From Lethocerus indicus (Eukaryota; Arthropoda; Insecta; Hemiptera; Belostomatidae): 64,000 bases of DNA. This document shows, piece by piece, positions 11,637 through 23,700 of this stretch; within the stretch, counting starts at the first letter, position 1; each line of letters opens with the position of its first letter. The stretch spans positions 9,885,575-9,949,574 of the forward strand of contig JACDQD010000005.1 in the NCBI GenBank assembly GCA_019843655.1, read 5' to 3'. Both the position numbers and the translations under genes were made by a program. A model generated the notes under the pieces. The model made no database searches. It was not told the origin of the DNA and saw only the letters and a program-made list of their open reading frames with translations.

Positions 11637-11939
11637 AATGGGACGACTTCAAATTACAAAATTAATGCCTGGCCAATATTAGAAGAGTGTGACTATCGAG
11701 CGATTGGATACGAAGTTTTATATTCTTCTTTTATTCCTCCACTGTCAGAGACAGACGAATATGTCCAATCTGTTCCACCGCCTTTGAAAAAAAAGAGGAC
11801 GAAAATTGAAAAGAAGACAGTTCGACGCGAATTTTACCTCACGGACCGAAACGATATCGAGTTCACGTTTACAATATCCAATTCGCGGTTTGTATTAGAG
11901 AAAATGAGAAGAACGTTCCCTGTTGTTGGACCCAATTAA
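11637..11939 (+). CDS. Weak candidate coding fragment, unidentified
   Basis: This is an open frame of about 100 codons without an ATG near its 5' end, closed by TAA at 11937-11939. Composition is protein-like: charged and mixed, with a basic stretch PPPLKKKRTKIEKK in the middle and a C-terminal part containing LTDRNDIEFTFTISNSRFVL. A possible acceptor ATATTAG lies inside it near 11680. It starts about 80 bp past a family A copy, so it could be a transposon fragment. Length alone is within chance expectation, and no domain or family is recognised. Confidence 0.22.
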   Translation, partial: NGTTSNYKINAWPILEECDYRAIGYEVLYSSFIPPLSETDEYVQSVPPPLKKKRTKIEKKTVRREFYLTDRNDIEFTFTISNSRFVLEKMRRTFPVVGPN

Positions 11940-14900
11940 TCAACTCTTTCCGAGTTCAAGTCCCGGAATAGCGGCCAATTCCGCGCCGATATTAAATCGA
12001 AATTCTCCCCGAACGGCCCTCCCACCACTAGAGGCCCAGAGAAATGAAGTATCGTTTCACATGAAGTGCGCAAATAAATTACGTTATGCCCAAAGTTAAA
12101 TGGAACTGTAAAAGGGACCGAGGGGGTGGGTAAAATTTAAAATTTGAATTAGCCGGCCTTTTGTTCCGAACCGAGAATTAATTACTTCGTGAAAATTCGA
12201 TTAAGGTTTCGAATAATAAACGGGCTTTTCGAGAGGGACGCGAGATGTTATCGGAAAGTTCCGTTTTATTTCCACTAACCGTCGGCGTTATTAGTCGGTA
12301 TTGTTCGGCGAATGAAACACAACAATTTGACGATATACGCATCGAATTACGCATCGATTTAATTTATAATAACACGATTCTTCGGATTACCGGTCCTCAG
12401 TCGCGGAAAATTTTATTACACGACAGTTATACAATGCATAAGCGACATTGCAGCGACAATAAATCAGCAAACTGCATATATTCATACATTGCTTATTATT
12501 CATTCCCGCCCGACGTTCATCGATAGGAGTGAGTACACAGTTATTGAGGATCTTATTGTCAATTTTTCGAAACAGGTTTGCAGTGAATTGTAGTGATGCT
12601 AGGACGATAGCAGCGGAGAAATCTTCTACCATTTCAAGAAATTAAAGACAACGAATACAGCTCCTTTTCCATTACGCGGTGTTGGGGGAAGCGGTCTTTA
12701 AAACCAAAAAAAAAATATATTTTCACTCCGTAACAATTTAAACGTGTGATATAATCGCATCAGCAGGGAGTTTGGCCGGCAAAAGTTTTTATGGCAGAAA
12801 ATGTAAGGCGAAAAGAGGTGCGGGGAGGTTGGAGGGCCGTATTTCTTCATTTCACAATATACCCGCATCACCGGCTTCAATACGGCACCTTCTAAAGAAA
12901 TCTTATTCCGTTAAGATATTAAAAAAAAAGTTACAAAACGGAAGTCTGTATAAAAAAAACCGATAGCGGAAGTTGCGCAGGACTCGCTTCCTTGGAAAGG
13001 GTACCTACCTTCCCTTAATATATAAACTGTACAATCTTTGAATGAAAATGACAACGATAATGGACAAAACAGATTGATAAATTCGCTTCGTTAAGGTACA
13101 TAATATATCAGGTATTCTGTTTATCTGGTATATTTCAGTATAATTGTTTAAAACTAATTTTATTATTATTGACGTTTAGATACGGGAAGCACACTTGGGG
13201 AAGTTATAATGCCTATACACTGTTGGTGATGACTTGTGTCTACCTGCTTTATAATTCTTTGGTCCCCTATTCTGAGAATTTTGGGTTGCCTCAACATATA
13301 CCATTTTTTAACTCCTTCACGCTATAAAACTGTTGGTACAAATTTTAACGTACGTTACACATTTTCATTTAAAGGATTGCTTTCAGCAAATAAAAGAATT
13401 GATATTTCATGAATCGCCGAAGACATTGGCGCCGGTACTGAGACTTTGAATGCGATGTTTAAAATGTGATCAGAAGCCGTTCGTTTCAGGCCCGCCTCTT
13501 AAATCTCCACTTCATCGAATTGGATAGTAAAAGAAAAAATGTACCATTAACATGTTATGCTAATACATGTAAATATGAACGCTCCTACTCAGTGCTGTAG
13601 TCCCCAATTGCTTCGCCGAGATTGTCGGGTAGCTAGGGTAATGAATAGTAATTATACATTAGTTATTGCTTTCCTAAATAGTGATTAGAATAATATTTTC
13701 ACGACACCCCCGAATTAAAGGAGCGGGAATAATGAGTAAATCTTCAAGCGTAAGTCTTCATCCCGATGAACCGAAGAATCTCACCAAAGATTAAAAACTA
13801 CTTTCGACATTCCTAAGAAAATGGGATTTCAGTAACTACTACTGAATTATGACATTACAGTTGAACTTGGCCTTAATCAACTTGCCGCTCTCGAATCTCA
13901 ATTACCCAGATAATTATAATTTAGCGTTCATTTAAATAAATGTCTTCTATATAATTGGTAAGTAATATTCCATGCGTTACGGACCGTACAATACACAGAG
14001 AGACCTCATCAACTACTCAACGTTTCGGTCAATGTTTTATTGCCTATGCGTTCATTTCAAATCGGACAGTGACGATAACAATTTCCTCTATCAACCCTAC
14101 AAAAATATTATTATCTGGTTCTTGACATGGTCCTATGATGGATATCGTTAACGAAACTGTTCCAGAAACTGAAGAACTATTGTACCGTATGTAACCGAGC
14201 GTAAATGTGAGAATTTTACAACTACGGTAATGACCGTTCTGTTGATTATTTATCGACGGAAGAATGGCGGATTTTATGGGGGCCGGTTAAGCCCGAACCC
14301 AGCATTGGGAAAGAGACCTGTCAATACCCGGGGCATAAATTTAGTGGGGAGGGGGGGGTTGGAAAGGGGCGGGGAGGGTTGTAAAGGGGTGGCGCTATTG
14401 CCGCGTACGCGTTTGTGTATCTAATTAAAGATTTAATTAACCCAGTCTGGGATCGGTTTTCAGCCGCTGGGGGCGCGGTCGATGGGGCCGTATTGACGGC
14501 TAAATGATTGACAGTAAACCACCCTCCGTCCCCGCCTCCGCCCCCGCCCCCGCCCCTCGCCCACCGACGGGTTAATTTGCCGGGCGACTGGAAAGCTCGC
14601 GGGGTTTAACAAAGGGAGCCCTTTGAACCCGGACCATACCCGGATACAATGTTTTTTTCGGCCGATTTAAACGCGAACGCCGTTTTCAAAACACCGATTC
14701 GTGCGGCCATCGGGAGACCGTACAGGATAAAATGTTGGGCAATATTTTTTGACGACAGCGTTCGAAGGTCAGCCCCCTCCGTCAGCGGAATTTCGTTTTC
14801 TTACTCCCCTCGTGCGTTTGGTGAAAAATTATTGCTACTGATGGGGGATAGAAACTCAAATTTACTAAACTACAATCTTCGTACCAATAAATGCGTTTTC

Positions 14901-16164
14901 TTACGTTATTTGGCAACATTTATACGTTCAATAGTAGTGGCGAGGGTGTACTTGAATTTCTTCTAACTTCTCCAGCTGGTCCTGCCCGTCTGTAGGCACT
15001 TGACTGAGACGAAAATTTCTTCCCAAACTGTGCTCGAAACTTGGACAAACGTTATCAAAAGTTTCATTCTCCGCAGAGAGATATGGATAGTGATCCGCCG
15101 GAATTGCAGTAAGGATTGCCTTAACCTAAACTTCTCTTACTGGCGGGGGTTTAAAAGGGGGCGATGAACCCTTCCCACTCTCTGAATCCGGTCCGATCTG
15201 AGCCCGTCACTAATTCTCACGATTGACAGACGTCTTTTTCATTAAACGTCCATCACAAATGTCGTTTCACCGGCACTTTACGTGTCGGGCATAATATTAA
15301 TTCAAATTTCTTAAATGTTCGGGGGGGATCGGGTTGGGCGGTCTGATTTCGAATTCAACCGGGACGCGGGGGACGGAACGAGGGGCGAAAAAATAAAATA
15401 AAATTCGCGTCCTAACCGGGGGCCTTCCTCCTCCCTCTGCATAATCCCGAGAATGGAGGAGTTTCGGGTTCGGCAGAGTGCGGGGAGGGGGGGGTCGGCG
15501 CCCGCTGAATATTTTAAAAATATCCGACTCCTTCCAGGGTTATTTCCCTTATCGACGTGAAGAGTAAGAAGACGTCGGGGGTTGGTGCGGGGGCGGGTAA
15601 TGGATGTGTGTAGGAGCCTTTCCTCCTTACCGGGGCCCCGGGATTTGTTATGGTAATGCTTCCACCCCGCGCGGTGAACCACTACCGCCCCCTCAACCAC
15701 CACCCTCCTCCTCCTCATCGCTCTCGGGGAAACCGCTATTTCCATCCCTCATTAGAATACAATCGATATCGGGGGATACGGCAAACATCTTAATATATCA
15801 TCTGAGGTCGCCCCACACCCTCCCAAAAAAAAGAAAATCGGATACCGCCCCCGCTGGCTCTGGGCCACTGATGATCTCTGCTTGGAATTGATCACGCCTC
15901 GCCGAGTAATCACAAATTTATTGACAAATTTATTATGTTTTTTTAATTATTTCTTCGACAGATGTCTATATTTGAATATTTTCTGTGTTGACATTCTGAT
16001 TGTTAATTCTACAGTAAGCTAAGTTTATCGACGGTTTGAAAGTAGAGTATGCACCAATAATGGTTCAAATTATAATCCCGTAACAAAATTAATGATAATT
16101 ATAATAATTTTCGAACGCAATTTTCACGTTTAATGTCTGCTTATCACAGATTGTTATATTACAG
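11940..16164. other. Non-coding DNA, AT-rich with two GC-rich islands
   Basis: It is AT-rich to about 14220. From 14270 to 14640 a GC island has a G-run zone (14340-14400) and a C-rich zone with repeated CCCCGCC boxes (14520-14561), which resemble Sp1-type GC boxes. A second island spans about 15310-15740. Open frames across the islands (up to 144 codons, minus strand) are compositional. No gene or known repeat was recognised. Confidence 0.45.
14520..14561. other. C-rich tract with tandem GC-box-like units
   Basis: Several CCGCC/CCCCGCC units occur head to tail. The spacing and base asymmetry suit a simple C-rich repeat as well as a cluster of Sp1/KLF-type sites; the sequence does not decide between them. 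Confidence 0.4.
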
Positions 16165-16368
16165 GTAGATGCGGCTGGAAAGAAATATACCGAGATCAAT
16201 GTTCAAGACGTGGGGGCGGTGACATTCGAGGTCGATACAAAGGTTTGGGTAGGCCGTAGGGTGCTCTTTATAAAATTGGATCGAGAGAAGGAGACGCGCT
16301 GGTCCCACGAGAGGACACGGAGTTGGAGGAACACCGGGGAAAGTCAGACTTCGGGGTTAAGGCGGTGA
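16165..16368 (+). CDS. Weak candidate coding exon, unidentified
   Basis: An acceptor-like ATTGTTATATTACAG (16150-16164) is followed directly by an open frame beginning GTA GAT GCG. It encodes VDAAGKKYTEINVQDVGAV and continues with TFEVDTK, then VWVGRRVLFIKLD, to a TGA at 16366-16368. The first 26 residues have very protein-like composition and codon choice. A weak donor (AAG/GTTTGG) could end the exon at 16242 after exactly 26 codons. After that the peptide turns Arg/Ser-rich as it enters a GC/purine-rich zone, so the real coding part, if any, is probably just 16165-16242. No family is recognised and no other exon of the same gene was found. Confidence 0.25.
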   Translation, partial: VDAAGKKYTEINVQDVGAVTFEVDTKVWVGRRVLFIKLDREKETRWSHERTRSWRNTGESQTSGLRR

Positions 16369-16612
16369 GGCGGAGGGCAGGGGAAGCGGGACACAAAGCG
16401 GTCGGGGGCCGGGGGCATAAAAATGGCGACTCCACATTTACATTAGGCCTAATGCGGGGGTGGGAGCCCGTGAAGGGCGGTGGGAGGGTGGCGGCGGCCA
16501 TATTTCTTTACAATCCACCCCAACGACGTCACAAGACCGGGGGTGGGTGGAGGGTGGGGTTGGGGAACGGAGAAAGAGAGGCAGAGCACGCATCGCTCCT
16601 GATATGTATATA
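16369..16612. other. G-rich island upstream of the CT/GA composite
   Basis: This is a purine- and GC-rich stretch (GGCGGTGGGAGGGTGGCGGCGGCC-type composition in short pieces) with overlapping frames on both strands. The frames are compositional and no gene is supported. Confidence 0.4.
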
Positions 16613-16655
<43 letters not shown>

Positions 16656-16795
16656 CCTCTCTCTCTCCCTCTCTCTTTCTCTTCCCCCTACGACACGCAC
16701 ACACAGACACACACAAAGAGCGGGGGAGAGAGAAAGAGCGAGAGGGAGGGACAGGGAGAGGGAGAGGAAGAGGGAGAGAGAGAGAGAGGTCGGGG
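16613..16795. repeat. Composite microsatellite: (CT)n, (AC)n, then (GA)n
   Basis: An almost pure CT run (16615-16652) continues as CCCTCTCTCT-type pyrimidines to about 16690. It passes through CACACACAGACACACAC (16698-16715) and turns into an almost pure GA/GGGA purine tract to about 16793. Pyrimidine-rich and purine-rich halves thus face each other and can pair imperfectly. Four overlapping frames of 139-194 codons on both strands come entirely from these tracts and are not genes. Confidence 0.95.
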
Positions 16796-17234
16796 CGTAT
16801 TGATTCGAGGGAGAGGGATGGAAAGAGGAGGGGAAGGGAGGGGAGGCTGCGCCGTAGGACGCCGGCATCCCCTAAAAATGCTGGTCGGACCCGCCGAGGC
16901 CCGCTAATTGTTCGAATTAAGCCCAAATTGTTTACCCGAATCAATCGTCCACCGGACTGCAAGTTCGCGCCGTTCCCACTTTTAGAATGACCAGTTCGAA
17001 ACGGTTTAAATTGTTATTGACCGCCTGTCAGCTTCTTCGCTGGGTTCGACTAATGAGAAGATCGAGCAGTCTGATCTGAAAAAACTCATCTCCGATTTCC
17101 TAGCGTGAATTTTTCCACAGTAGGCCTTGTGAACTAAATATAAATAATTAAAAGTTAAATTCAGCTTCCCTTCATTGGTATATAAAAATCCAGTCTTTAA
17201 AAAACCTCATGAAAGTTACTTTTACTATGAATCT
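16796..17234. other. Non-coding DNA
   Basis: The GC-rich tail of the island runs to about 16980, then the sequence becomes AT-rich. Nothing recognised. Confidence 0.4.
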
Positions 17235-17265
17235 TCTTTGGCCTCTCACTGGTTTGGTCTTTTGT
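17235..17265 (-). repeat. Family A fragment
   Basis: GGCCTCTCACTGG followed by TTTGGTCTTTTGTATG matches the inverted-arm sequence CTCCTCTCGCTGGTTTGG...TTTTGCTAG of family A with a few substitutions. Only this short piece is recognisable. Confidence 0.5.
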
Positions 17266-19460
17266 ATGTCAAGAATACAGCATAATTTATGTTACTAATG
17301 ATAAATTGAAATAAATATTAATTCAATTTTTTTTAAATTTCACAACATTTTATTTAATTTGACAAGTCGGTATGATATTTTATCGGACGACCCAGAAGCA
17401 TTGAGTAAAAATATATGTTATTACATAATTTATATATTTTTAATAAAGCTATGTATAACTTATTGTAAAGATTAATGATTTTAAAATTTCTCCCGAATCG
17501 GTAGGTCTGTAATTTTGCGGCCGTATCAGTACGGAATAGCGTTAAGATATAATGGACTAAAAGTTTAACGCAATATTGTATATTGGGCTGGAATTGAATC
17601 CGCGGTGAAATTGCCGGCCTCTGCAGAGCTCTCGGTCTCTTGGTGCATTACGCGTTCATGGAATTGGGACTCCTACCGCTGAACACACATAAGCCCCTCT
17701 AATTGGCTCCTTTGTCCCTTTGCCAATTCAACTAGTGTAACAATAACATTTCGCGTAGTGAACATTATAGGGACAGCGCCCGTTGACAAGAAAGGGAAGT
17801 CACTTTTATCACCGCGGCCCCCGGGGCATTTCACAGCCCATTGCCTCCGTACCGGCTATAACGGATCGGCGGTTTCATTAAATGAAGGTTCAAGTTTTTA
17901 TTTCAAATATTTCAGCCGAATTATTAATATATATTGTATTATCTTATTAGCTAATATTTCATCATTTCGTATAATTATCATTCTCATAAATGTAGTACGA
18001 AGGAACTAAATGATTTAACAAAGTAGAAGTAGTCATAATTTTATGTCTTAAATGAATTTGTAAATAAAAAAAGTGAAACATTTTAACCTAATAAATTTAT
18101 TTGAGATTGATAGAGGATAACGTATGTATCACTCATATCGGTATCGTGATACCGATATATAATATTCCGAAATTATCATTTCACCAAAAAAATTAACAAA
18201 CTTTCAAAAAAGTATTTATCCTAAAAATAGCAATAATTTCATCTTCATACCTTTCTGGAGTCTGCGTCAGCTTTTGACTAATGCTTTTTATACAGCCTGG
18301 AATTTCGATCCGAAAATTTCGAGTTAAATTCTCACCTATTTCGTTCCCTTAATGCTTATCCGTCGACTAGTAATAGATAGTTCCAATATTAGATTCGAAA
18401 CTGTAATAATATTCATTGGGAAATCGCTCGGTCGCTCGCTCTTTTCTCACGGTCGATGGTTAATTAATGGCATTTTTTATTTCATCAACGGTGGGCTAAC
18501 TGGGGACCGTCATGCATCTCGTATGCGATAAACAGGGAGGGATTGAAGGAGGGAGAGAGGGAGGGAGGGAGAGCTCCCACCCCTGGAGGCTTAATAACGA
18601 GCCGCCGAGGAGTTATGCCCCGGCACAGAACCAAATGTTAATGAGTACCCCGCCGGCCTAGAGCGACCGGCCAAAGGTACATACCGTGAGAACAAAGCCT
18701 GTCTAAACAGATTATTTACTTACCATTAGAGGCGTATACATAAATTTGCCAGTAGGACTACAAGTGTAGAGGAATGAAAGGATTGCCGGCCAACGGTCGA
18801 GAATACATTTATTCTAGAGTTCACTGCTCTTCAGTAATGGAAGAGCGCTCTCCTCTATTCAAGAGCTGGAAAAGATCATCCACTCTGTGCCGGACTACTT
18901 ACTGAATTTGTTTTTCGTCTTTCCCCGTTGGAAAACAGTCACTCCGGGTCCTAAGAGGAATACTTCATGCTTTATTAGTTATTACAGAAATTAACTCGAA
19001 GACAGAAGGCGAAAGGGCGAAGGTCTATTTTCGGGTTAAGGCCGTACAGGCCGACAAACAAATTGAGTCGTCTGAAATTAAGCGGGGGAGGCGGTGAGGG
19101 GGTGGATTAGACTAAATTGGGCAGCAGCCTCCACCATACACCGCGTTTTCGGCAATTTCACCCGACATCGAAGCGGTTCGCCATTGAAGTTTTTAGCAGG
19201 CCGGTTTATAAATACATGGGTAGAGCTCGTTCGGGACAATGGGGCTGTAGGTGGGGGAGGAGGAGGAAGGGGTAGGACGGGAAGGTCACGGGGAATAACG
19301 ACCTCGAGATAACACCGTGGGGTGAGGGGGGTGGAAGCATGGGAGGGGAAGAAGGAGGGGGGTTGGAACTTATTAAAAAGAGATGGGAGAGGGCCGGCGG
19401 GGCGGGGGAGGTGTGGTTGCTGACGGGAGAGAAGAAATGGGGGTAAAAGAAGGGGAAGTG

Positions 19461-19483
19461 AAGGGAAGGGAAGGGAAGGGAAA
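19461..19483. repeat. (AAGGG)n tandem repeat
   Basis: Four perfect AAGGG units followed by AAAG, within a longer purine-rich strand. Confidence 0.9.
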
Positions 19484-20741
19484 GAGATTACTGTTGGGGA
19501 GCGACGTCGGGATAAAAGTAGTGGGATGGAAGGGGGCGGCAGCCCTCGGCAAAACATCTCCCTTATTGGATCGATGCAAAACCCACCCCCTCGGTCTAGT
19601 CCTCTCTCTCTCTCTCGCTCGCTATCTTCTCCGCATCGCTATTTCTCTCTTTCTCTTCTGGGCACCCCCAAGCCGCACGCTTCTTCCGCCCGCCCACTCC
19701 TGTCTCTTTCCCCGGCGCGGGACAGAAATTCGAAGGTACTCCTCCCCTCTACCCGCCGCTCCTTCAATAATTGCATTGGGATCGCATTAGTCGTACAGAG
19801 TGTATACAATTAAAATGAAAGCCTATTCGACCGCGGACAATACTCCCAGTACAATATAGACTTCCCCCACCAATGGTAACAGTATAAAAAAAAGTTTCTA
19901 AGACAACGATTAATCCTCCGAGTGTTTATATATAATCGACATTCGTATAATCAATTAATAAATCAGGTGTTAAATTTTTTATAGGAAAGTTGCTTATATT
20001 TTTGTGGTACAGCTATTATTTGATTATATTAAAAATTAATTTTCAGGCCACCTATGTGAAGGTTTTGATAGTTGAAATTACTTACGTACAGATTGCGATA
20101 ATTATCCAAATCAGCATAAATTATCTACAAAATATATATGGCAGTGAAATATTATTCCTAGTGCTATGCTATCAGTAAAGGGGTATTGAAGGGGAAATTT
20201 ATCTTTTTCAAAGTTTAGAAACCATAAAGGATAGGCCAGAGTGGATGCGAGTGTTCTGAAAGCACCGGTATAGTGATGTAGTGCAGAAATAACAGTGATG
20301 CCTGTATAGAATCAGCAGATCTCAAATAACGGGCCCCTTCAATTTACGCCATTCAAAGAGAAGAAAGCCGTACCGATGACTAAGAGGGATAACAACCCCT
20401 TAATGTCTGGCGGACAGAGATAAGATAGGCTCCTCGTCTTTTACTTGTCTGTTTAAGGGTAGAGAGTCCCAAAATAATTGGGAGTTTTAATCCTGCGGCA
20501 TGTTGGCTCACACAAATATGAACATGGAGGCGATGTGTTTCACGCAAAGAGGACGTAAAAAGTTTATCGGCGTAAGGTAGAAAGGAGGGTTTGGGAGTCC
20601 AGGCAGTTTTTTTTTATTATTGGGGGCTGATTCTGGCCGTCGTCTCCTCTTCTTCCCCCGCCCCTCCGCTACCAATTTCCTGCCGCTGCGGGGTCCCGTA
20701 CCGAACAGTTCGCCCAAACACTCCCCGATCATTTATTCAAC

Positions 20742-20761
20742 CCTCCTCCTCCTCCTCCTCC
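20742..20761. repeat. (CTC)n trinucleotide repeat
   Basis: Six perfect CTC/CCT units in a pyrimidine-rich strand. Confidence 0.9.
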
Positions 20762-23700
20762 CACTCCTTCCATAACTTATCTCTCCCTCCTCCTCACATC
20801 GCCCTTTCTCGCTCCCTCTTACTCTTCTGACATCTCCTCTCTCTCTCCGTTTCCCCGTAGAACAGGTAGAGTGAACGAGGGAATGAAGTCGGTGGAAGGG
20901 AGAGGGGATGACGAAGAGAGAGAGAGAGGGATGGAGGACGAGAGCGAGCGAGAGTTCGCCAAATAACGAGCCACTTTAACAAATGCAGCCTTCGTACGCC
21001 TTCCCGCCCCACCTCCACCTGTCTCCTCTCCGGCTCACCTGCTTATTCCCGGGTAACTTAATTTGATCCGCGTTAAGCGATATTTTAGTATGGAAATTTA
21101 CCAACTTTCTTCGAAAAACAAAAAGGAAAACAACGATGGATGGTTACGCAACTGTATTATAATACGAGCGGCTTGCAGGAAGTGGACTATTCCTCAAGAC
21201 GTTGCAGTTGACTAGCTGCGGGCATAAAAAGTTTGAATAATAATTTTAGAAATGACTTTGTAATATGATCTCAGAAACTGTCAACCAGGAGCTTTACAAG
21301 CCTGCCGACGATGCCCACTAAGAAATGTAAAGTTTAACTGCCGGACACTTTGATTTTTCTCACAAAGCAGTTTATCGTCATTAGTCTCTAACGAGGTCAC
21401 TAACCCAATAGTAGGCGGTTTAATGTCGAGAAGCCGGCAGTACAAATCAACCGCATGAAAATTACATATTACAACGTTCTAGGCGCGTAAATATCAATCT
21501 GGCGCGAATATCTGTTTCATATCAGCCGAAATTCTCCGTAACAGGCAAGTCCTGTTATGAATAACATTTATTCTTCAATATTTTATAAACTCGGCGTTCG
21601 AATACTCTTCAACGAGTATCCGACCGCCTTGTCGAATAAGCGGACAATCCCCCTCCAGAAGGGGTATATTTCTCGAATACGGTAAAAACCGTTTCAAGCA
21701 ATAAAAAAAATATCAGGAAGAATACCAAGTCGAGGGTTGAGAAGCACTGAGGATTAATCGAACGTACCGTATGAAGTACCCTCCAGTATTATAAGAGAAC
21801 AATGGATTTTCGGTGTAGAAGGTATTTTATCAGTCGATCTGAACCTATTCTTTATACCCTTGTTATTGTAATATCTAAACGCTTAATTCCATATTATTTT
21901 ATCACATAGTCGATTTCACTAATTAAATAGACGTCTCGTATAATTCGACAGGAAAAAAAATAATTGGGACGGGAATTTTCATATTGTTAAATTCGTATTA
22001 TTATAAAGGGGTAGCGGGAGATCTTGAACTTCTGAAACCTCGTCCGAGACTTTCAAAACAATGGTCCATTAGCGTTCATTAGTGAAGTTTGTCTAAGCGT
22101 GCACCGTTATGAGTTTGCCTGGTGGGACCTCTTCCACCTCCTCCTTATTCTTCTTATTCTCACGTTCCTGTCAGACAGCCGCCATAGTCCTTCTCGAGAC
22201 GAAACCTCTTTCTCGGGACTTGAAAACTGTTCGGGAACAAACTCCAGGAGTCAAATGTCGGCCCCTTGTGATATACTCGGTTGAGGGGAACGCGAAAGCC
22301 CCCTCCCCCACTGTCGCGTTTCAAAACTACTTAGCAATCTTAAAGTGTTTTGTTGAACAAGAGTTTATTGCTGTAAAAATATTTAAAACCGCATCTCATA
22401 ATATTTTTTCTATTTCAGCAGATATATTACATATCGTCAGAGAGAATTTGGTCAGAACCCGCAAGATCGAGACACTGTCTCTATTTCTGTCTGCCGGTGC
22501 CACAAAACGATCGTCCAACCGAAAACATTTTGTTCTGCCGAGATAACTTAAGGAATAATTAATTACTCTGTGTACCGAGAGAACATCCTGATAGCATCTG
22601 ATATCCGGTTATGAAAAATTTTATTTTCGATTGTATTAACATTTGTGGAAAGCGTGACGGCCTTCAACAGGGTCTATTATCGATAGAGCATTGATTTCGG
22701 TATCTACAGAAGATTCTCAGTTAATTGGCCGGAATGCCCTCTGTTACAGAAGTTGAAACTTTTGATTGATCCGCCCACCTCGGTCTCGAAGTTGTACTGA
22801 GACTATCTTCACGGACAGCGGACGAATTAATTGTTTGCAATTTGTGCGCGGAATAACTTTACATTTTAATGTAAAGCCTAATCAGTCTGGTCCTGATTGG
22901 AACTTTTCGAATTCCCAGTTTCAAATTCGTGTCCGTAAACTGTGTGCACTTGTTGCAACAAGTAGGCGCCGGTGACGAGACGAGGTCAAGGCTTAATGCG
23001 TGGAGTTGCACATTGTGACACAGAGAGGGAGAAAGAGAGAGAGAGATGACAAAAGGGGTGTGTTTAATTATGATTTAGCGGCAATTGGGGGTTTGGTGCA
23101 AAAAAAGTGGCAACTTGTTGCTGTTGTCCGCCCCGGGCCGGACATCGCCCCATTTTACCAACAATTTATACGATACCGCTGAATCCCACAATAAATAACA
23201 AAAACCGAACTGAGAGTACGGCGAATCGACGATTAATGTCTACAATATAGTTTCCGCTCACACCATCCATCGAATCGTTGTTCAAAACTGCGAAATGGCG
23301 AATTACCAAAACATGTCCGCCATACCACCCGAAGGTAATCACAGGAAGAGTCAACGCGCCCACGGCAACAGAGTCGAAAAGGGTAATCGCGCCACTGATG
23401 ATTATTACTACCTTCATCAAATGTTATAGTAATATCCAAATTCGTCAAAAATTCAGGTCAGAACATAAAATCAGGTTCGATATTTTGTGCAACTTTTTGA
23501 GCAGTATTTTACAATATTTTTGAAAAATAAATAGACCCAAAAAATAGTTTTTCGTCCAAAATTCCTTAGTGAATTGAAAATGTATGATACCGAGTTTCAG
23601 GAGGAACTGATGAATGTAAAATTAGTGCTGTATATTTCAGTTGTATATTTACAGTTGTACAGACTGCAACTATTTCCATCTGGGTATTAATGTTTCGACA

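Noticed and set aside
11950..11975. T-loop-like GAGTTCAAGTCCC
   Set aside because: The stem is imperfect and no upstream tRNA arms are present.
16323..16990. Four overlapping frames of 139-194 codons
   Set aside because: They are produced by CT and GA tracts, which contain no stop codon in any frame, and by flanking GC-rich DNA.
17587..17640. Minus-strand B-box-like GGATTCAATTCC with tRNA-like flanks
   Set aside because: No convincing A box, acceptor pairing or anticodon arm could be drawn; probably coincidental.
22109..22546. 145-codon plus-strand frame
   Set aside because: No ATG-led domain, no recognised motif; a second frame is open over part of it.
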